Shown: positions 1 to 8,972, counted from the stretch's first letter. The stretch: DNA of 64,000 bases from Chlamydiales bacterium (GCA_024233515.1 JACKPO010000008.1:1-64000); one strand, 5' to 3'. The notes: generated from the letters alone by a model not told the origin. A program made the numbers and translations.

Positions 1-74
1 AGGACTTTGCATTGAAAGAGAAACTTGAAACCTTGAGCGCACCTTTTACGGTAGAAGCTCAAAAGGAAGCATAA
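1..74 (+). CDS. C-terminal end of an unidentified gene (partial)
   Basis: An open frame enters from the left edge and ends at TAA 72-74. The last residues read DFALKEKLETLSAPFTVEAQKEA. It is too short to identify. It ends 4 bases before the next start codon, so it probably belongs to the same operon as the two genes that follow. An AAGGAAG sequence inside its last codons can serve as the ribosome binding site of the next gene. Confidence 0.6.
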   Translation, partial: DFALKEKLETLSAPFTVEAQKEA

Positions 75-78
75 CGTT

Positions 79-1242
79 ATGGCGGACGCAGGACCGATGA
101 GAATTCAGAGCCCGATGGATGTATTCAGCCAAAATCCATCTAGCCCTATTCACGCTGCAAAGACAAAACGACGCTCGGCAGAGGAAGATACCACTCAAAG
201 CGCGCGCGGAGCAAAGCGAAAAAGAGAGGACGAGCAAGGGACATTTGCCTCGGAAGAGCCTCCCCTAAAGCATGCAAATACCAGTGGCGAGCTTCTCCCT
301 TCTGTTAAGAGAACAGAAAAAGCCCTTCCTGAAAAAGGATCCGATGTGAACTTCAACACCTCTTTCCTCCACGCCAAAAAGCCTGAAGAAGCCGCAAGGA
401 AAAGTGACCTCACGTTAGGTGCCAAAAGACGCGATCAGATCCTCCTCAACTTTGAAGAGCGTCTGAATGCAAAAGATCCAGAGATGACCGACTTCGAGAG
501 AAAACTTCTCGCCTCTGACCTTGGTCACCTGGTAAGAGTGGCAACCCAAGTGATCGACATGAGAATGGACGAGCAAAAAGAGACCCTAGAATCCTTTAAG
601 CTCCTCAGCGAAAAAATGCGTCACCTTCGCGGCGAAAAGTCAAAAGTCCTCAACGACATGATCGAAAACGCCAAGCTTAAAGACTACTGGTCTTCAGCCC
701 GCGATATGATTAGTTTCCTGACCACCGGACTTGGAATCGTCACAGGTGTCGGGACCTTCGCCTTTGGTGTTGCAACAGGAAACCCTGCCTTTGTGAAATC
801 GGGGATCCTCTCGATCCTTGGATCGATCGGAAACATGTCGACAAAACTTATGGCCGACCAAAACTACGACGAAAAATACACCAATGCTGTCGCCCTCATC
901 AGTACCCTCCTTGTTGGCTACAACTCACTCAATTCCCTCCCCATTCCTGAAAACATGGGACTCATTGAAAAGGGAAAGACATTATGGGGAATATCAGCAA
1001 CTGCTGGCCAATCTGTTACCCAGTACCAAGTGAGTCAAGCCCAAGCTGAAGAAAACACTATCCAAGCAGAAAGCGCAAAAATCCAACACCACCGCGAAAA
1101 GAACAAATCGAAGCTAACAAAAGCGCTGGGTGGACTTAAGCTTACAGAGCTTATGAATGAAGTTAAAGCCGCCTCAAAACAAATTGGCGAAGAAGATAAG
1201 TTGAAAGAACGGATCGCTCAGATCCTCTCTTCAGCAGCCTAA
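79..1242 (+). CDS. Helical protein with hydrophobic hairpin, possible type III translocator-like protein
   Basis: A 387-residue protein with no recognised family. The first 100 residues are polar, lysine- and serine-rich and look disordered. Residues about 110-210 are charged and helical (coiled-coil type). Residues about 212-260 form a long Gly/Ala/Ile-rich hydrophobic stretch that could make a membrane hairpin, and the last 80 residues are again charged and helical. No N-terminal signal peptide is visible. This layout (polar start, coiled coil, central hydrophobic hairpin, helical tail) resembles YopB/CopB-type translocators of type III secretion, but I see no sequence motif that proves it. 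AAGGAAG at 63-69 is a plausible binding site for ATG 79. It is followed 33 bases later by another unknown protein, suggesting an operon. Confidence 0.75.
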   Translation: MADAGPMRIQSPMDVFSQNPSSPIHAAKTKRRSAEEDTTQSARGAKRKREDEQGTFASEEPPLKHANTSGELLPSVKRTEKALPEKGSDVNFNTSFLHAKKPEEAARKSDLTLGAKRRDQILLNFEERLNAKDPEMTDFERKLLASDLGHLVRVATQVIDMRMDEQKETLESFKLLSEKMRHLRGEKSKVLNDMIENAKLKDYWSSARDMISFLTTGLGIVTGVGTFAFGVATGNPAFVKSGILSILGSIGNMSTKLMADQNYDEKYTNAVALISTLLVGYNSLNSLPIPENMGLIEKGKTLWGISATAGQSVTQYQVSQAQAEENTIQAESAKIQHHREKNKSKLTKALGGLKLTELMNEVKAASKQIGEEDKLKERIAQILSSAA

Positions 1243-1275
1243 AGTTACAAAAATTGATCATAGGAGAACCCTATT

Positions 1276-2100
1276 ATGGAAAACATCGCACCCACTACAA
1301 AGACGTCAGTTGACGAAAGCAAGGTTCATGGCCTTCCAGAACTTAACATCCGTGACCCTCAGCACAAAGTCGCAGAGCCTACTGCGAGTGCCCACGAGGT
1401 CTCTACCCATGCGAAAAAAGAAACCAATCCGATCATCCTTGTCTTTAAGGCAATGATCGTTGCAAAAGGGATCCTTCGTGAAGGGCTTAAGGAGACCAAA
1501 AATAGCAACCGCCGCCATGAAAGACAGTGGGAAGCGATCGCTCTTGAGCAACAAAATGAGCATAAAAAAACTGCAGCTTCCCAAAAAAAATGGAGCTACG
1601 CTTACGCTCTTATCCCTGTTGTGCAAGTGTCAGGAGTCTTCAGCAGCCAGTGGCTCAAAGCAAAAAATGATACCTTTTGCGATCACCCTACTGCATATGG
1701 TGTACAAATTCCCTGGGCGAAAGCTACAACAGATAGCACTCGACAATTTTTCACCCATCGCTTCCCCACATTTCTTCATGGGAAAACCGAGTATGCAACT
1801 GCTGCATTAGACCGTTTCCTAAAAGACCCCAAAAATCATACCAAAGTAGGTAGCTTTGCAGAGACGATAGGCAGCCTTGCCAGCAAAGGGGTTGAATCAC
1901 AAATGGGACAATTGAACTTCGACAACCAAGCCAATCAAGCTCCCCTTACGATGAAAGTCTCATCATATAGCAGTCTTTATCAGAATCGTGGGTCGGAAGA
2001 GTCTTCAGATAAGCAACAACTTTCTGAAGTGGACCGCTCAATGCGCGATCTGATGCAGCAAGAGTCACAAGTCTTCCAAGGAAGCTCTGGCCGCGGCTAA
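1276..2100 (+). CDS. Unknown helical protein, operon partner of the preceding gene
   Basis: A 274-residue protein I do not recognise. AGGAGA at 1262-1267 precedes ATG 1276. The N-terminus is polar. Residues about 55-75 are moderately hydrophobic (a stretch around IILVFKAMIVAKGI), followed by a Lys/Gln-rich helical section and a second weakly hydrophobic patch near residues 112-125. The C-terminal third is Ser/Gln-rich and ends in RG. There is no signal peptide. Its position right after the hairpin-bearing protein, and the terminator behind it, suggest the two are co-transcribed and may work together, for example as a two-component secreted complex. That function is inference only. Confidence 0.75.
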   Translation: MENIAPTTKTSVDESKVHGLPELNIRDPQHKVAEPTASAHEVSTHAKKETNPIILVFKAMIVAKGILREGLKETKNSNRRHERQWEAIALEQQNEHKKTAASQKKWSYAYALIPVVQVSGVFSSQWLKAKNDTFCDHPTAYGVQIPWAKATTDSTRQFFTHRFPTFLHGKTEYATAALDRFLKDPKNHTKVGSFAETIGSLASKGVESQMGQLNFDNQANQAPLTMKVSSYSSLYQNRGSEESSDKQQLSEVDRSMRDLMQQESQVFQGSSGRG

Positions 2101-2121
2101 TAACCACTTATTGTTACACAC

Positions 2122-2155
2122 AAAACCCCAATGATGTTCTCGTTGGGTTTTTTTT
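2122..2155 (+). terminator. Rho-independent terminator
   Basis: A stem with AAACCCC(AA) on the left and TTGGGTTT on the right (one bulged C), followed by a run of eight T residues. It lies 20 bases after the stop codon of the preceding gene and closes that operon. Confidence 0.7.
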
Positions 2156-2177
2156 GTGATGAGTGTAAGCTGAAGAG

Positions 2178-2651
2178 ATGCGACTAATTATCATGGGTGT
2201 TTCAGGAAGTGGAAAGACGGCGGTGGGCAAAGCCCTTGGAGAGCGCCTCCACATCCCCTTTTATGATGGGGACGATTTTCACTCTAGAGCAAATATTGAG
2301 AAAATGACAAACGGGATCCCCTTAACCGATGCAGATCGCTGGCCATGGCTGGAAGCGCTTGCTCAGCTTTTGAAAGAGACCCCCTCGATGATATTAGCCT
2401 GCTCAGCCCTCAAAGCTTCCTACCGCGAACGGTTAAAGGTGGCTCCAGATGTCCAGTTTATCTACCTCAAGGGCTCCTGCGCCCTCATCGAAGAGCGGCT
2501 TAAAAAGCGCCGCGGCCACTTCTTCAATCCCGATCTCCTCAAGAGTCAATTTGCAGACCTAGAAGAACCAAAAGATGCATTAGTCGTTAATATCAACTTA
2601 CCCCTTACGGAGATAGTTCAGAAAATAGTGTCCATTTCCAAAATGGGATAA
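2178..2651 (+). CDS. gntK: Gluconokinase
   Basis: A 157-residue P-loop kinase of the GntK family, which phosphorylates gluconate to 6-phosphogluconate with ATP in the cytoplasm. The Walker A motif GVSGSGKT is at residues 7-14. The family signature around YDGDDFHSRANIEKMTNG (substrate-binding DDFH) follows, then LTDADRWPWL and the ACSALKASYRERL segment. The length is typical for the family. GAAGAG just upstream is a weak ribosome binding site. No gluconate transporter or dehydratase is nearby, so it is an orphan feeding the pentose phosphate pathway. Its last 47 bases overlap the end of the convergent ATPase gene. Confidence 0.92.
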   Translation: MRLIIMGVSGSGKTAVGKALGERLHIPFYDGDDFHSRANIEKMTNGIPLTDADRWPWLEALAQLLKETPSMILACSALKASYRERLKVAPDVQFIYLKGSCALIEERLKKRRGHFFNPDLLKSQFADLEEPKDALVVNINLPLTEIVQKIVSISKMG

Positions 2652-3927
2652 AGTTTAGAATCACATCATTTTGAGTCATCGTTTCTTCATGATCTAACGT
2701 AACAATCGTTCCTTGCTTTAGGTTGAGTTCTTTTGCAGCTTCTATAAGGGCAGAAACTTCACGCTCTTTTGTAGAAGGATACGAAACATCTATTGAGACT
2801 TGATAGAGTTCTAAAGCTCCCTGAGGAGTCTGGCAGATAAAGTCAACCTCTTTTCTAGATTGGGTGAGATAATAACAAATCGTCTCATACTTTTTTTTTC
2901 TGAGTTCAATGTAGACAGCATTCTCCAAGCGGGCTGCATGTTCCATTTCAGGTTTGAGGGAATAGGAAGAGATAATCCCGGTATCAATGGTATAGATTTT
3001 TATCGGATTGACCTGTCTTTTCCGCGTTGAAAGATCAAAAATAGGGACTGAGCAAATGAGAAAAGCATCTTCAAAATACTCCAAATAAGAATAGAGGCTA
3101 TTTCGACTTAGCGATTCTCCACGAGACCTTAAAGTTTTATAGATCTTTGTTACACTTAAGGGAGAAGCGATATTCTGGAGGCAATGAATAAGAAACAGTT
3201 TGACTATATGGGGATTAGAAAGATCGTATCGGTCAATGACATCCCTGAAAACCGTTGCGTGAACATAGGATTGAATCGTTTGATGAAAAAGAGCAACACT
3301 TAGATCTAGAATTTCCGGAAAACCTCCACGAAAGAGATAGTCTCCCAGGTGCTTCTTAATCAAAGCCTCTTCCTTTTTGCTGATGAGTTTTTTGTATAGG
3401 ACGTTTCGATATGCGAGGTACTCAGAAAACCCTAGAGGAAAAACTTCTTGAGATAGAGAGCGCCCTCTTAAGCTTGTAGCGATATCGCGACTGAGTGATT
3501 TAGCAGAAGATCCCGTAATAAGGATTGTCATCTTCTCTTTATCGATGAGACGACGAATAAACTTTTCCCATCCATCAATATTTTGAATTTCATCAAAGTA
3601 AAAAACGACCCGATCACTCTCGCTATACTCCGGGAATTGCTCAAAATAGACATCTAAGATCGTCTGAAAATCTTTTGCCTGAAAGCCTGAAAGACGATCA
3701 TCTTCAAAGTTTAAGTAGAGGAGTTCTTTTCTATCCCATCCCTTCTTTAGGAGCTCTTCCATATGTTGATACATAAGAAATGTTTTGCCCACTCTCCTCA
3801 TTCCGATAAAAACAAGAGCCTTACGGATGTTCTTTGGAAGGGAAGGGATAGAAATTGGGCGCCTGAATAAATCAGGTAGCTCACTTTGATATTGCTCAGC
3901 TAAGAGCTCTTCAATGATATTTTTCAT
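2605..3927 (-). CDS. AAA ATPase with C-terminal DUF4143 domain (first of three)
   Basis: A 440-residue protein of the AAA_14/DUF4143 group. Walker A is GMRRVGKT at residues 42-49 and Walker B is VVFYFDEIQN at about 107-116. A sensor-like TGSSAKSLSR segment follows. The middle contains a winged-helix-like segment, and the C-terminus has the DUF4143 nuclease-like fold signature KEVDFI...ELYQVSI. The cellular role of this family is poorly understood; members are patchily distributed and probably horizontally mobile. The 3' end overlaps gntK by 47 bases, tail to tail. The upstream region carries an imperfect long inverted repeat that may be its operator. Two more members lie in this window but are only distantly similar. 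Confidence 0.9.
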   Translation of the reverse strand: MKNIIEELLAEQYQSELPDLFRRPISIPSLPKNIRKALVFIGMRRVGKTFLMYQHMEELLKKGWDRKELLYLNFEDDRLSGFQAKDFQTILDVYFEQFPEYSESDRVVFYFDEIQNIDGWEKFIRRLIDKEKMTILITGSSAKSLSRDIATSLRGRSLSQEVFPLGFSEYLAYRNVLYKKLISKKEEALIKKHLGDYLFRGGFPEILDLSVALFHQTIQSYVHATVFRDVIDRYDLSNPHIVKLFLIHCLQNIASPLSVTKIYKTLRSRGESLSRNSLYSYLEYFEDAFLICSVPIFDLSTRKRQVNPIKIYTIDTGIISSYSLKPEMEHAARLENAVYIELRKKKYETICYYLTQSRKEVDFICQTPQGALELYQVSIDVSYPSTKEREVSALIEAAKELNLKQGTIVTLDHEETMTQNDVILNFIPFWKWTLFSELSP

Positions 3928-4329
3928 AACTTCATATTTATAGCTAAAGTAGTTTAAAATAGTAACAATTCATCCAGATCTTTTCACCGAAAATTTTACG
4001 CTCGATCTTGCTGGCTCACACGAAGCCAGCTTCACTCTCCGCGCTTCATTTTCAATGAAAATCTTCTGTCCAATGATTACTATTTAACCTAATTCAGCTA
4101 TAGACTATTTTCAAAGCTAAATCAATGCTAATTTAGCTTAAAAATTGATCTAAACAACCTATTCCACTGATGTTATGTAGATTATGACATTCAAATTTAT
4201 GACACAGCCTGAGAAATGCAATATTTCCTGCAATATTAACATAGAATATTAATATTACAGGAAATCTATTGATTTTATCATGAATTTCCTGTATATCTAA
4301 ATTTAGATGTTAATATTGCAGGAATAGAT
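3928..4329. other. 402-base AT-rich spacer between two divergent ATPase genes, with several inverted repeats
   Basis: No gene was found. An imperfect inverted repeat pairs 3939-3966 (TATAGCTAAA...ATAGTAA) with 4076-4102 (TTACTATTTAA...AGCTATA). A short perfect hairpin, GCTGGCT/AGCCAGC, lies at 4010-4030. A four-copy operator-like array occupies 4225-4324 and is listed separately. The spacer must hold the promoters of both divergent genes. Confidence 0.7.
4225..4324. promoter_or_regulatory. Four-copy inverted operator-like array before the second DUF4143 ATPase
   Basis: TTCCTGCAATATTAACAT (4225-4242) and ATGTTAATATTGCAGGAA (4307-4324) form a perfect 18-bp inverted repeat. Inside them, ACAGGAAAT (4257-4265) and ATTTCCTGT (4284-4292) form a second perfect pair. 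All four share the core TTTCCTGyAATATTAA in alternating orientation. The last copy ends 5 bases before ATG 4330, and its AGGAA is also the likely ribosome binding site, so a bound protein or an RNA hairpin would block expression. Autoregulation is inference. Confidence 0.7.
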
Positions 4330-5466
4330 ATGAAATACACAAAGAGAGTCGCCGAGGGGATAGTCAAACGATTGCTTAAGGCATTCCCTGTCATTGGTGT
4401 GACAGGACCTCGCCAATCAGGAAAATCTACCCTTCTCCAACACTTACTCAAGGACTATGAGTATGTAACCTTTGATGACATCACGATGATTCAGAGATAT
4501 GAGGAAGATCCGGTAGGGTTTATGGAAAGATACTCTAAGAAGGTCATTTTTGATGAAGTTCAGCTTGTTCCCCAAATTTTCAGCTCAATTAAACTTCTCG
4601 TTGATCAAAATCGCTCTGAATATGGAAACTTTGTCCTAACTGGGTCTAGTCAGTTTTCCTTTTTGAAATCTGCTTCAGAATCTTTAGCAGGACGAATAGG
4701 GCTCTTGTCCCTCCTTCCATTTCAGATGAGTGAAACACCTAAAGCATTGATTGAGGAATCTATTTATCGAGGATCCTACCCAGAACTTGTAATGCGGAGT
4801 TATGAGGAATCTTACCTCTGGTATACTTCCTATGTTGATACGTATCTTAACAAGGATCTTAGAACACTTGCTGAAATCGGTGACATCCGTGATTTCAGAC
4901 GACTCCTGCAACTTTTAGCAGCAAATGTATCCCAGACGGTCGATTATAGCTACTATGCAAAGTCAATCGGTGTCTCCTCTCCCACAATCAAACGATGGAT
5001 CTCAATTTTAGAAGCAAGTTACATCATTTTTCTAGTTCCCCCCTACTTTGAAAATTATGGGAAGCGGATCACGAAAAGTCCCAAGATTTACTTCTATGAT
5101 TGTGGACTTGTTAGCTTCTTTACAGGAATCAAAACGTTCGAACAATATGATCAAGGTCCTTTAGCGGGAGCTCTCTTCGAAAATTATGTCATCAGCGAGC
5201 TCTATAAAAAAGAGCTTCACGAGCTAGGCGATGGCGAACTCTATTTTTTGCGCACACAAGATAAAGCAGAAATCGACTTAATTATTGATCGAAAAACATC
5301 CAGAGAGCTCTATGAAATTAAAAAATCCGCCACCTTTAGACCCAATATGGCCCGCCATTTAAAAAGTTTTCGGAAAAGCGAGGATACTTGCACGATCATC
5401 TATCAAGGAAATGATGACTTATTTCAAAAGATCAAATTGCGTCATTACCTAAACGCCCTATCCTGA
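4330..5466 (+). CDS. AAA ATPase with DUF4143 domain (second of three)
   Basis: A 378-residue DUF4143-type ATPase. Walker A GPRQSGKS is at residues 26-33, Walker B VIFDEVQ at 72-78, and TGSSQFSFLKSASESLAGR forms the sensor region. A winged-helix-like segment (YYAKSIGVSSPTIKRWISIL) lies near residues 215-235, and the C-terminal DUF4143 fold carries the KAEIDLIID...YEIKKS nuclease-like signature. The start at 4330 is supported by AGGAA at 4320-4324. The gene is unrelated in sequence detail to its divergent neighbour apart from family features. Genes of this group often appear scattered in accessory regions. The embedded HTH makes autoregulation through the upstream repeats plausible but unproven. 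Confidence 0.92.
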   Translation: MKYTKRVAEGIVKRLLKAFPVIGVTGPRQSGKSTLLQHLLKDYEYVTFDDITMIQRYEEDPVGFMERYSKKVIFDEVQLVPQIFSSIKLLVDQNRSEYGNFVLTGSSQFSFLKSASESLAGRIGLLSLLPFQMSETPKALIEESIYRGSYPELVMRSYEESYLWYTSYVDTYLNKDLRTLAEIGDIRDFRRLLQLLAANVSQTVDYSYYAKSIGVSSPTIKRWISILEASYIIFLVPPYFENYGKRITKSPKIYFYDCGLVSFFTGIKTFEQYDQGPLAGALFENYVISELYKKELHELGDGELYFLRTQDKAEIDLIIDRKTSRELYEIKKSATFRPNMARHLKSFRKSEDTCTIIYQGNDDLFQKIKLRHYLNALS

Positions 5467-5495
5467 AAAGGACTTTTTTTATAAGATGGTAGGTT

Positions 5496-6281
5496 ATGCG
5501 ATTTTTACTGAGTAAGTTGAACTTTTTGGCTCACACTGGTGAGTTCATGGTCCTCATTTGGGAGGTCACGGTGGCGACGTTTAGGCGTCCCCCGAACTGG
5601 TCTTTGATCCGAGAACAGCTCTACAGCATTGGGGTGTTATCACTGCCGGTGGTGGCAATGACCGGATTTTCGACAGGGCTTGTTTTGGCAGCGCAGTCGT
5701 TTTTTCAGCTCAGCGATAAGGGGCTTGCAGGCGCCACGGGACTCATGGTCGGCAAGGCGATGATCACCGAGCTAGGTCCTGTCTTAACCGCCTTTATGGT
5801 CACAGGACGGGTTGGTGCAGCGATGTGCGCCGAGCTGGGGACGATGCGGGTCACAGAGCAGATCGATGCCTTAGAAACGATGGCGGTCAATCCCAATCGG
5901 TATTTGATTGCCCCACGCTTTATCTCGGGAATGATCATGATGCCTCTCCTCACTGTCTTTAGTATTTTTATGGGGATCTTTGGGGGGTACTTGATTGCCG
6001 TTTTCTACTTCAAGATGCCACCTACCACCTATTTCGATCCAATGCCGATCTACATCACCAACTTTGATCTTTTGATCGGGATTGTAAAAGCCTTTTTCTT
6101 TGGGGTCCTCATTGTTACGATTAGCTGCTTCAAGGGACTCCACACCTCTGGAGGAGCTGAAGGGGTCGGTCGAGCTACAACCAACAGTGTTGTCGTCTGT
6201 TATACCTTCATCTTATTTACCAACTTCTTAATCACCCTGGGCCTCAATATGCTTGAAAATGCAACGGGGTGGTTCTCATGA
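5496..6281 (+). CDS. mlaE: MlaE-like ABC transporter permease
   Basis: A 261-residue permease of the MlaE/YrbE family, part of an inner-membrane ABC complex that moves phospholipids between the inner and outer membranes. Five or so hydrophobic segments are visible. The conserved core AKAMITELGPVLTAFMVTGRVGAAMCAELGTM (read here as GKAMITELGPVLTA and GRVGAAMCAELG) with the following TEQIDALETMAVNP is diagnostic. It overlaps the ATPase gene by 4 bases (ATGA), and mlaD follows. No mlaB or mlaC homologue lies next to it. Confidence 0.95.
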   Translation: MRFLLSKLNFLAHTGEFMVLIWEVTVATFRRPPNWSLIREQLYSIGVLSLPVVAMTGFSTGLVLAAQSFFQLSDKGLAGATGLMVGKAMITELGPVLTAFMVTGRVGAAMCAELGTMRVTEQIDALETMAVNPNRYLIAPRFISGMIMMPLLTVFSIFMGIFGGYLIAVFYFKMPPTTYFDPMPIYITNFDLLIGIVKAFFFGVLIVTISCFKGLHTSGGAEGVGRATTNSVVVCYTFILFTNFLITLGLNMLENATGWFS

Positions 6282-7057
6282 TTGAGATCGAAGATCTATG
6301 GAAATCGTATGAAGGAAACCAAGTCTTAAGGGGGCTCACCCTAAAAGTTGAAAAGGGAGAAACTCTCGTCATCTTAGGACGGTCTGGTGTAGGGAAAAGT
6401 GTCCTGTTGAAGCACATCATTGGAATCGCCCAATCTGAGCGGGGCTACATTGAAGTCGATGGGGTCTGCGTTTCCGACCTTTACGGGGAAAAACGGTACA
6501 TCGCGACAAGACATATGGGGATGCTCTTTCAAGGCGCAGCCCTCTTTGATTCGATGAACATCGAAGAAAACACCGCCTTTTATTTGAAGCAACATGGGGA
6601 TTTAGAAACGGGAAAGAAGTTTCCAAGAGATGAAATTCAGGACCGCGTCGATCAGGCGCTTAAGATGGTGGGGCTTGAGGGAACCCAAAAAAAGATGCCC
6701 TCAGATCTCTCTGGAGGGATGAGAAAACGGGCAGGACTTGCCCGATTAATTGTTTACCGCCCTAAGTATTTGCTCTATGATGAGCCCACAACAGGACTTG
6801 ACCCCATTACGGCGATGCAAATCAACGAGCTGATTGTCCAAACGCAAGAGGAGCTCAAAGCAACAAGTATTGTGGTTACCCACGATATTATTTCTGCCCT
6901 TTTTGTTGGAGATCGATTAGCACTTCACAAAGAGGGAAAAATCGCGTATATCGATAAACCAGACCCTTTCCTGCAAATCGATGACCCGATTATTGAATTT
7001 TTAAGGAAAACTATTTCAACCGATCCAAGGACGTTTAGGAGAAGAGACAATGATTGA
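6278..7057 (+). CDS. mlaF: MlaF-like ABC transporter ATP-binding protein
   Basis: The ATPase of the Mla-type lipid transporter, 259 residues from ATG 6278. Walker A GRSGVGKS is at residues 34-41, the signature is LSGGMRKRAGLAR, Walker B is YLLYDEPTTGLD and the H-loop is VVTHD. The ATG overlaps the mlaE stop codon as ATGA; a GTG at 6269 in the same frame is a less likely start. It powers the MlaE permease. The next gene, mlaD, starts 8 bases before its stop, so the three are translationally coupled. Confidence 0.95.
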   Translation: MIEIEDLWKSYEGNQVLRGLTLKVEKGETLVILGRSGVGKSVLLKHIIGIAQSERGYIEVDGVCVSDLYGEKRYIATRHMGMLFQGAALFDSMNIEENTAFYLKQHGDLETGKKFPRDEIQDRVDQALKMVGLEGTQKKMPSDLSGGMRKRAGLARLIVYRPKYLLYDEPTTGLDPITAMQINELIVQTQEELKATSIVVTHDIISALFVGDRLALHKEGKIAYIDKPDPFLQIDDPIIEFLRKTISTDPRTFRRRDND

Positions 7058-8258
7058 TTACATGAAAAACATGCTGATAGGGCTCTTTGTAGTGGTTGCC
7101 TGCGCATTGATTGTGGGAATCATCCTCTTCCTAGAACCCAGCGTTGGAGATGGAAAAGAAAAACTGATTGTTCGCTTTTCGAATATTAACGGCCTCTCTC
7201 TTGGAACGCGTGTGATGTTTGCCGGGAAACCTGTCGGTGAAGTAGTTGCGATCGAGCAAATCCCTCAAGCCCGCGAACAACCTACAGACGAACTTGGACA
7301 GGTCTATTTTTATCAACTCGTCCTCCATATCGACTCGAGTGTCCATGTCTATAATACCGATGAAATCACCGTTCAAACCTCTGGACTCTTGGGCGAAAAG
7401 TCGATTGCGATTGTTCCCCGTTCCCCACCTAAAGGGGTGAAACCAACTCTGATTACAGCGAGCACTCCGGTCTATGCAGAATCGGTTGATCCTTTAGAAA
7501 GTGCCTTTAATGAGCTTTCGCAACTCTCTGATAAAGTCGAAGAGACCCTCGATAAAGTGATCGCATGGATCGATCAGAATGGACAAGAGCTCGGCGCTGC
7601 CATCCAATCGTTCGATGATGCGATGTATGAGGCCTCTATCACCCTCTCTCAGGTGAATAAAACGAATCTCATCGGGGATATCCAGATGAGTGTTCAGAAC
7701 TTTTCGGCGGCAATGCGCGATGTCCACTACGCCTTTGACCAACTCAATGATGGCGAGGTCTTCAATAACTTAGGGATCACAATGCGTAATGCGCGCAATG
7801 CGTCCTATGCGTTCGAACATGTGATGGATAATGTAGCCCGCGGGAATGGGACCATCGGAAAACTGTTTGCTGACGATGATACCTACCTACGGGTCACCGC
7901 AATCTTAAGCAAACTCGACACCATGATGAACGATGTCAATCACTACGGTTTTCTCTTTAATCTCAATAAGGAGTGGCAACGGACCCGCCTAAAGCAAGCG
8001 ACGATCTTGAACGCGCTGAATACCCCTGCTAACTTCCGTGACTATTTTAATAAAGAGGTCGATCTGATTAACACCTCGATGTCACGCCTCTCCATGCTTG
8101 TGGAGAAAGCCGAAAATAACCCTGAGCGAGGAAAGATCTTTGAAACAAACCTCTTCCAACGTGATTTTGCAGAACTTATGCGTCGTGCTCAGAGTCTGTA
8201 CGATAATCTGAAGCTATATAATGAACAGTTGATGGAGGCAGAGAAGGCGGCGCAGTAA
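7050..8258 (+). CDS. mlaD: MlaD-like MCE-domain substrate-binding protein
   Basis: A 402-residue MCE/MlaD protein. One N-terminal transmembrane segment (residues about 7-28) anchors it in the inner membrane. It is followed by the MCE domain (residues about 38-130: VRFSNINGLSLGTRVMFAGKPVGEV and TSGLLGEKSIAI), which forms the periplasmic lipid-binding ring in this family. A long helical C-terminal part (about 150-400) is much longer than E. coli MlaD and resembles the extended MCE proteins that can form tubes; it includes NGTIGKLFADD, typical of MCE proteins. A second ATG at 7062 is possible. It forms an operon with mlaE and mlaF. The 3' end overlaps the convergent hypothetical gene by 83 bases. 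Confidence 0.93.
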   Translation: MIDYMKNMLIGLFVVVACALIVGIILFLEPSVGDGKEKLIVRFSNINGLSLGTRVMFAGKPVGEVVAIEQIPQAREQPTDELGQVYFYQLVLHIDSSVHVYNTDEITVQTSGLLGEKSIAIVPRSPPKGVKPTLITASTPVYAESVDPLESAFNELSQLSDKVEETLDKVIAWIDQNGQELGAAIQSFDDAMYEASITLSQVNKTNLIGDIQMSVQNFSAAMRDVHYAFDQLNDGEVFNNLGITMRNARNASYAFEHVMDNVARGNGTIGKLFADDDTYLRVTAILSKLDTMMNDVNHYGFLFNLNKEWQRTRLKQATILNALNTPANFRDYFNKEVDLINTSMSRLSMLVEKAENNPERGKIFETNLFQRDFAELMRRAQSLYDNLKLYNEQLMEAEKAAQ

Positions 8259-8844
8259 TCTCCACGTACCACTCGTTGAAACACTCAAGCATCTTTTGTT
8301 GGTACTCGAGATCGTCTCCCATCCCTTCGCGGCTGACTGAATAGCGATGAATTTGATCCAGATAGGGATCCTCTCTATAAATGGAGTCGGCTGCGTAAAA
8401 GCAAAGTCCAAGAGGCATATGCTCTGTCGCTTTTCGAAAAGCTTGATCAGCTTTTCCTTTATATGCTTGTTCACCTTGATAGATCATTTCAAGCTTGCGC
8501 TGCTTGAGCGATGCAAGTAGGTCCCCTTCCTTATCAATCGGACGGGTCCAAAAACGGGAGTTAAACCGATCAATAAACTCTATGATTTTATCCTCTGTGG
8601 GGTCTATACCATCGAAGAACGGGCGAAGTTCAAACTGGATCTCTTTCAAATTTTTTATTGTCGTCTTTTCAACATGAGAAATCTTTTCTTGAGAAAACAG
8701 CTTATCCGTGAGAAACTGCCCACTCGTCTGAAAAAATGTTATACACTTGTGAATCTTACAAATCATCCCGATCAGGCTGAATAGCTTTCCAATCTTAAGC
8801 GACTGTTTTACAATGCTTTGAGTTAATTTTCCTATCTCTATCAT
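8176..8844 (-). CDS. Unknown protein
   Basis: A 222-residue protein I do not recognise. The N-terminal 60 residues contain a moderately hydrophobic helix (KLFSLIGMICKIHKCITFF) that could be a single membrane segment. The rest is soluble and helical with a Tyr/Trp-rich C-terminal half. It converges on mlaD and overlaps it by 83 bases, which is long, so the end of the gene deserves care. A following AT-rich 128-base gap separates it from the next divergent gene. The open frame has normal codon use and fills what would otherwise be a large gap, which supports it being real. Confidence 0.65.
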   Translation of the reverse strand: MIEIGKLTQSIVKQSLKIGKLFSLIGMICKIHKCITFFQTSGQFLTDKLFSQEKISHVEKTTIKNLKEIQFELRPFFDGIDPTEDKIIEFIDRFNSRFWTRPIDKEGDLLASLKQRKLEMIYQGEQAYKGKADQAFRKATEHMPLGLCFYAADSIYREDPYLDQIHRYSVSREGMGDDLEYQQKMLECFNEWYVEITAPPSLPPSTVHYIASDYRTDSEHDA

Positions 8845-8941
8845 TTGTTTCTACCCTATAATTTACCAGAAATATAACATCAGTTTGTTTATAAATAAAT
8901 AATAATTAATATTTTAATAATAATTAAAAAATAGATGAATT

Positions 8942-8950
8942 TGATATAAT
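8942..8950 (+). promoter_or_regulatory. Extended -10 promoter
   Basis: TGATATAAT matches the extended -10 consensus TGnTATAAT exactly. No good -35 box is seen, as expected for this class. It lies 23 bases before ATG 8973 in very AT-rich DNA, so transcription would begin near 8957. Confidence 0.55.
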
Positions 8951-8972
8951 ATAACAATAAATGGAGGGAAAT

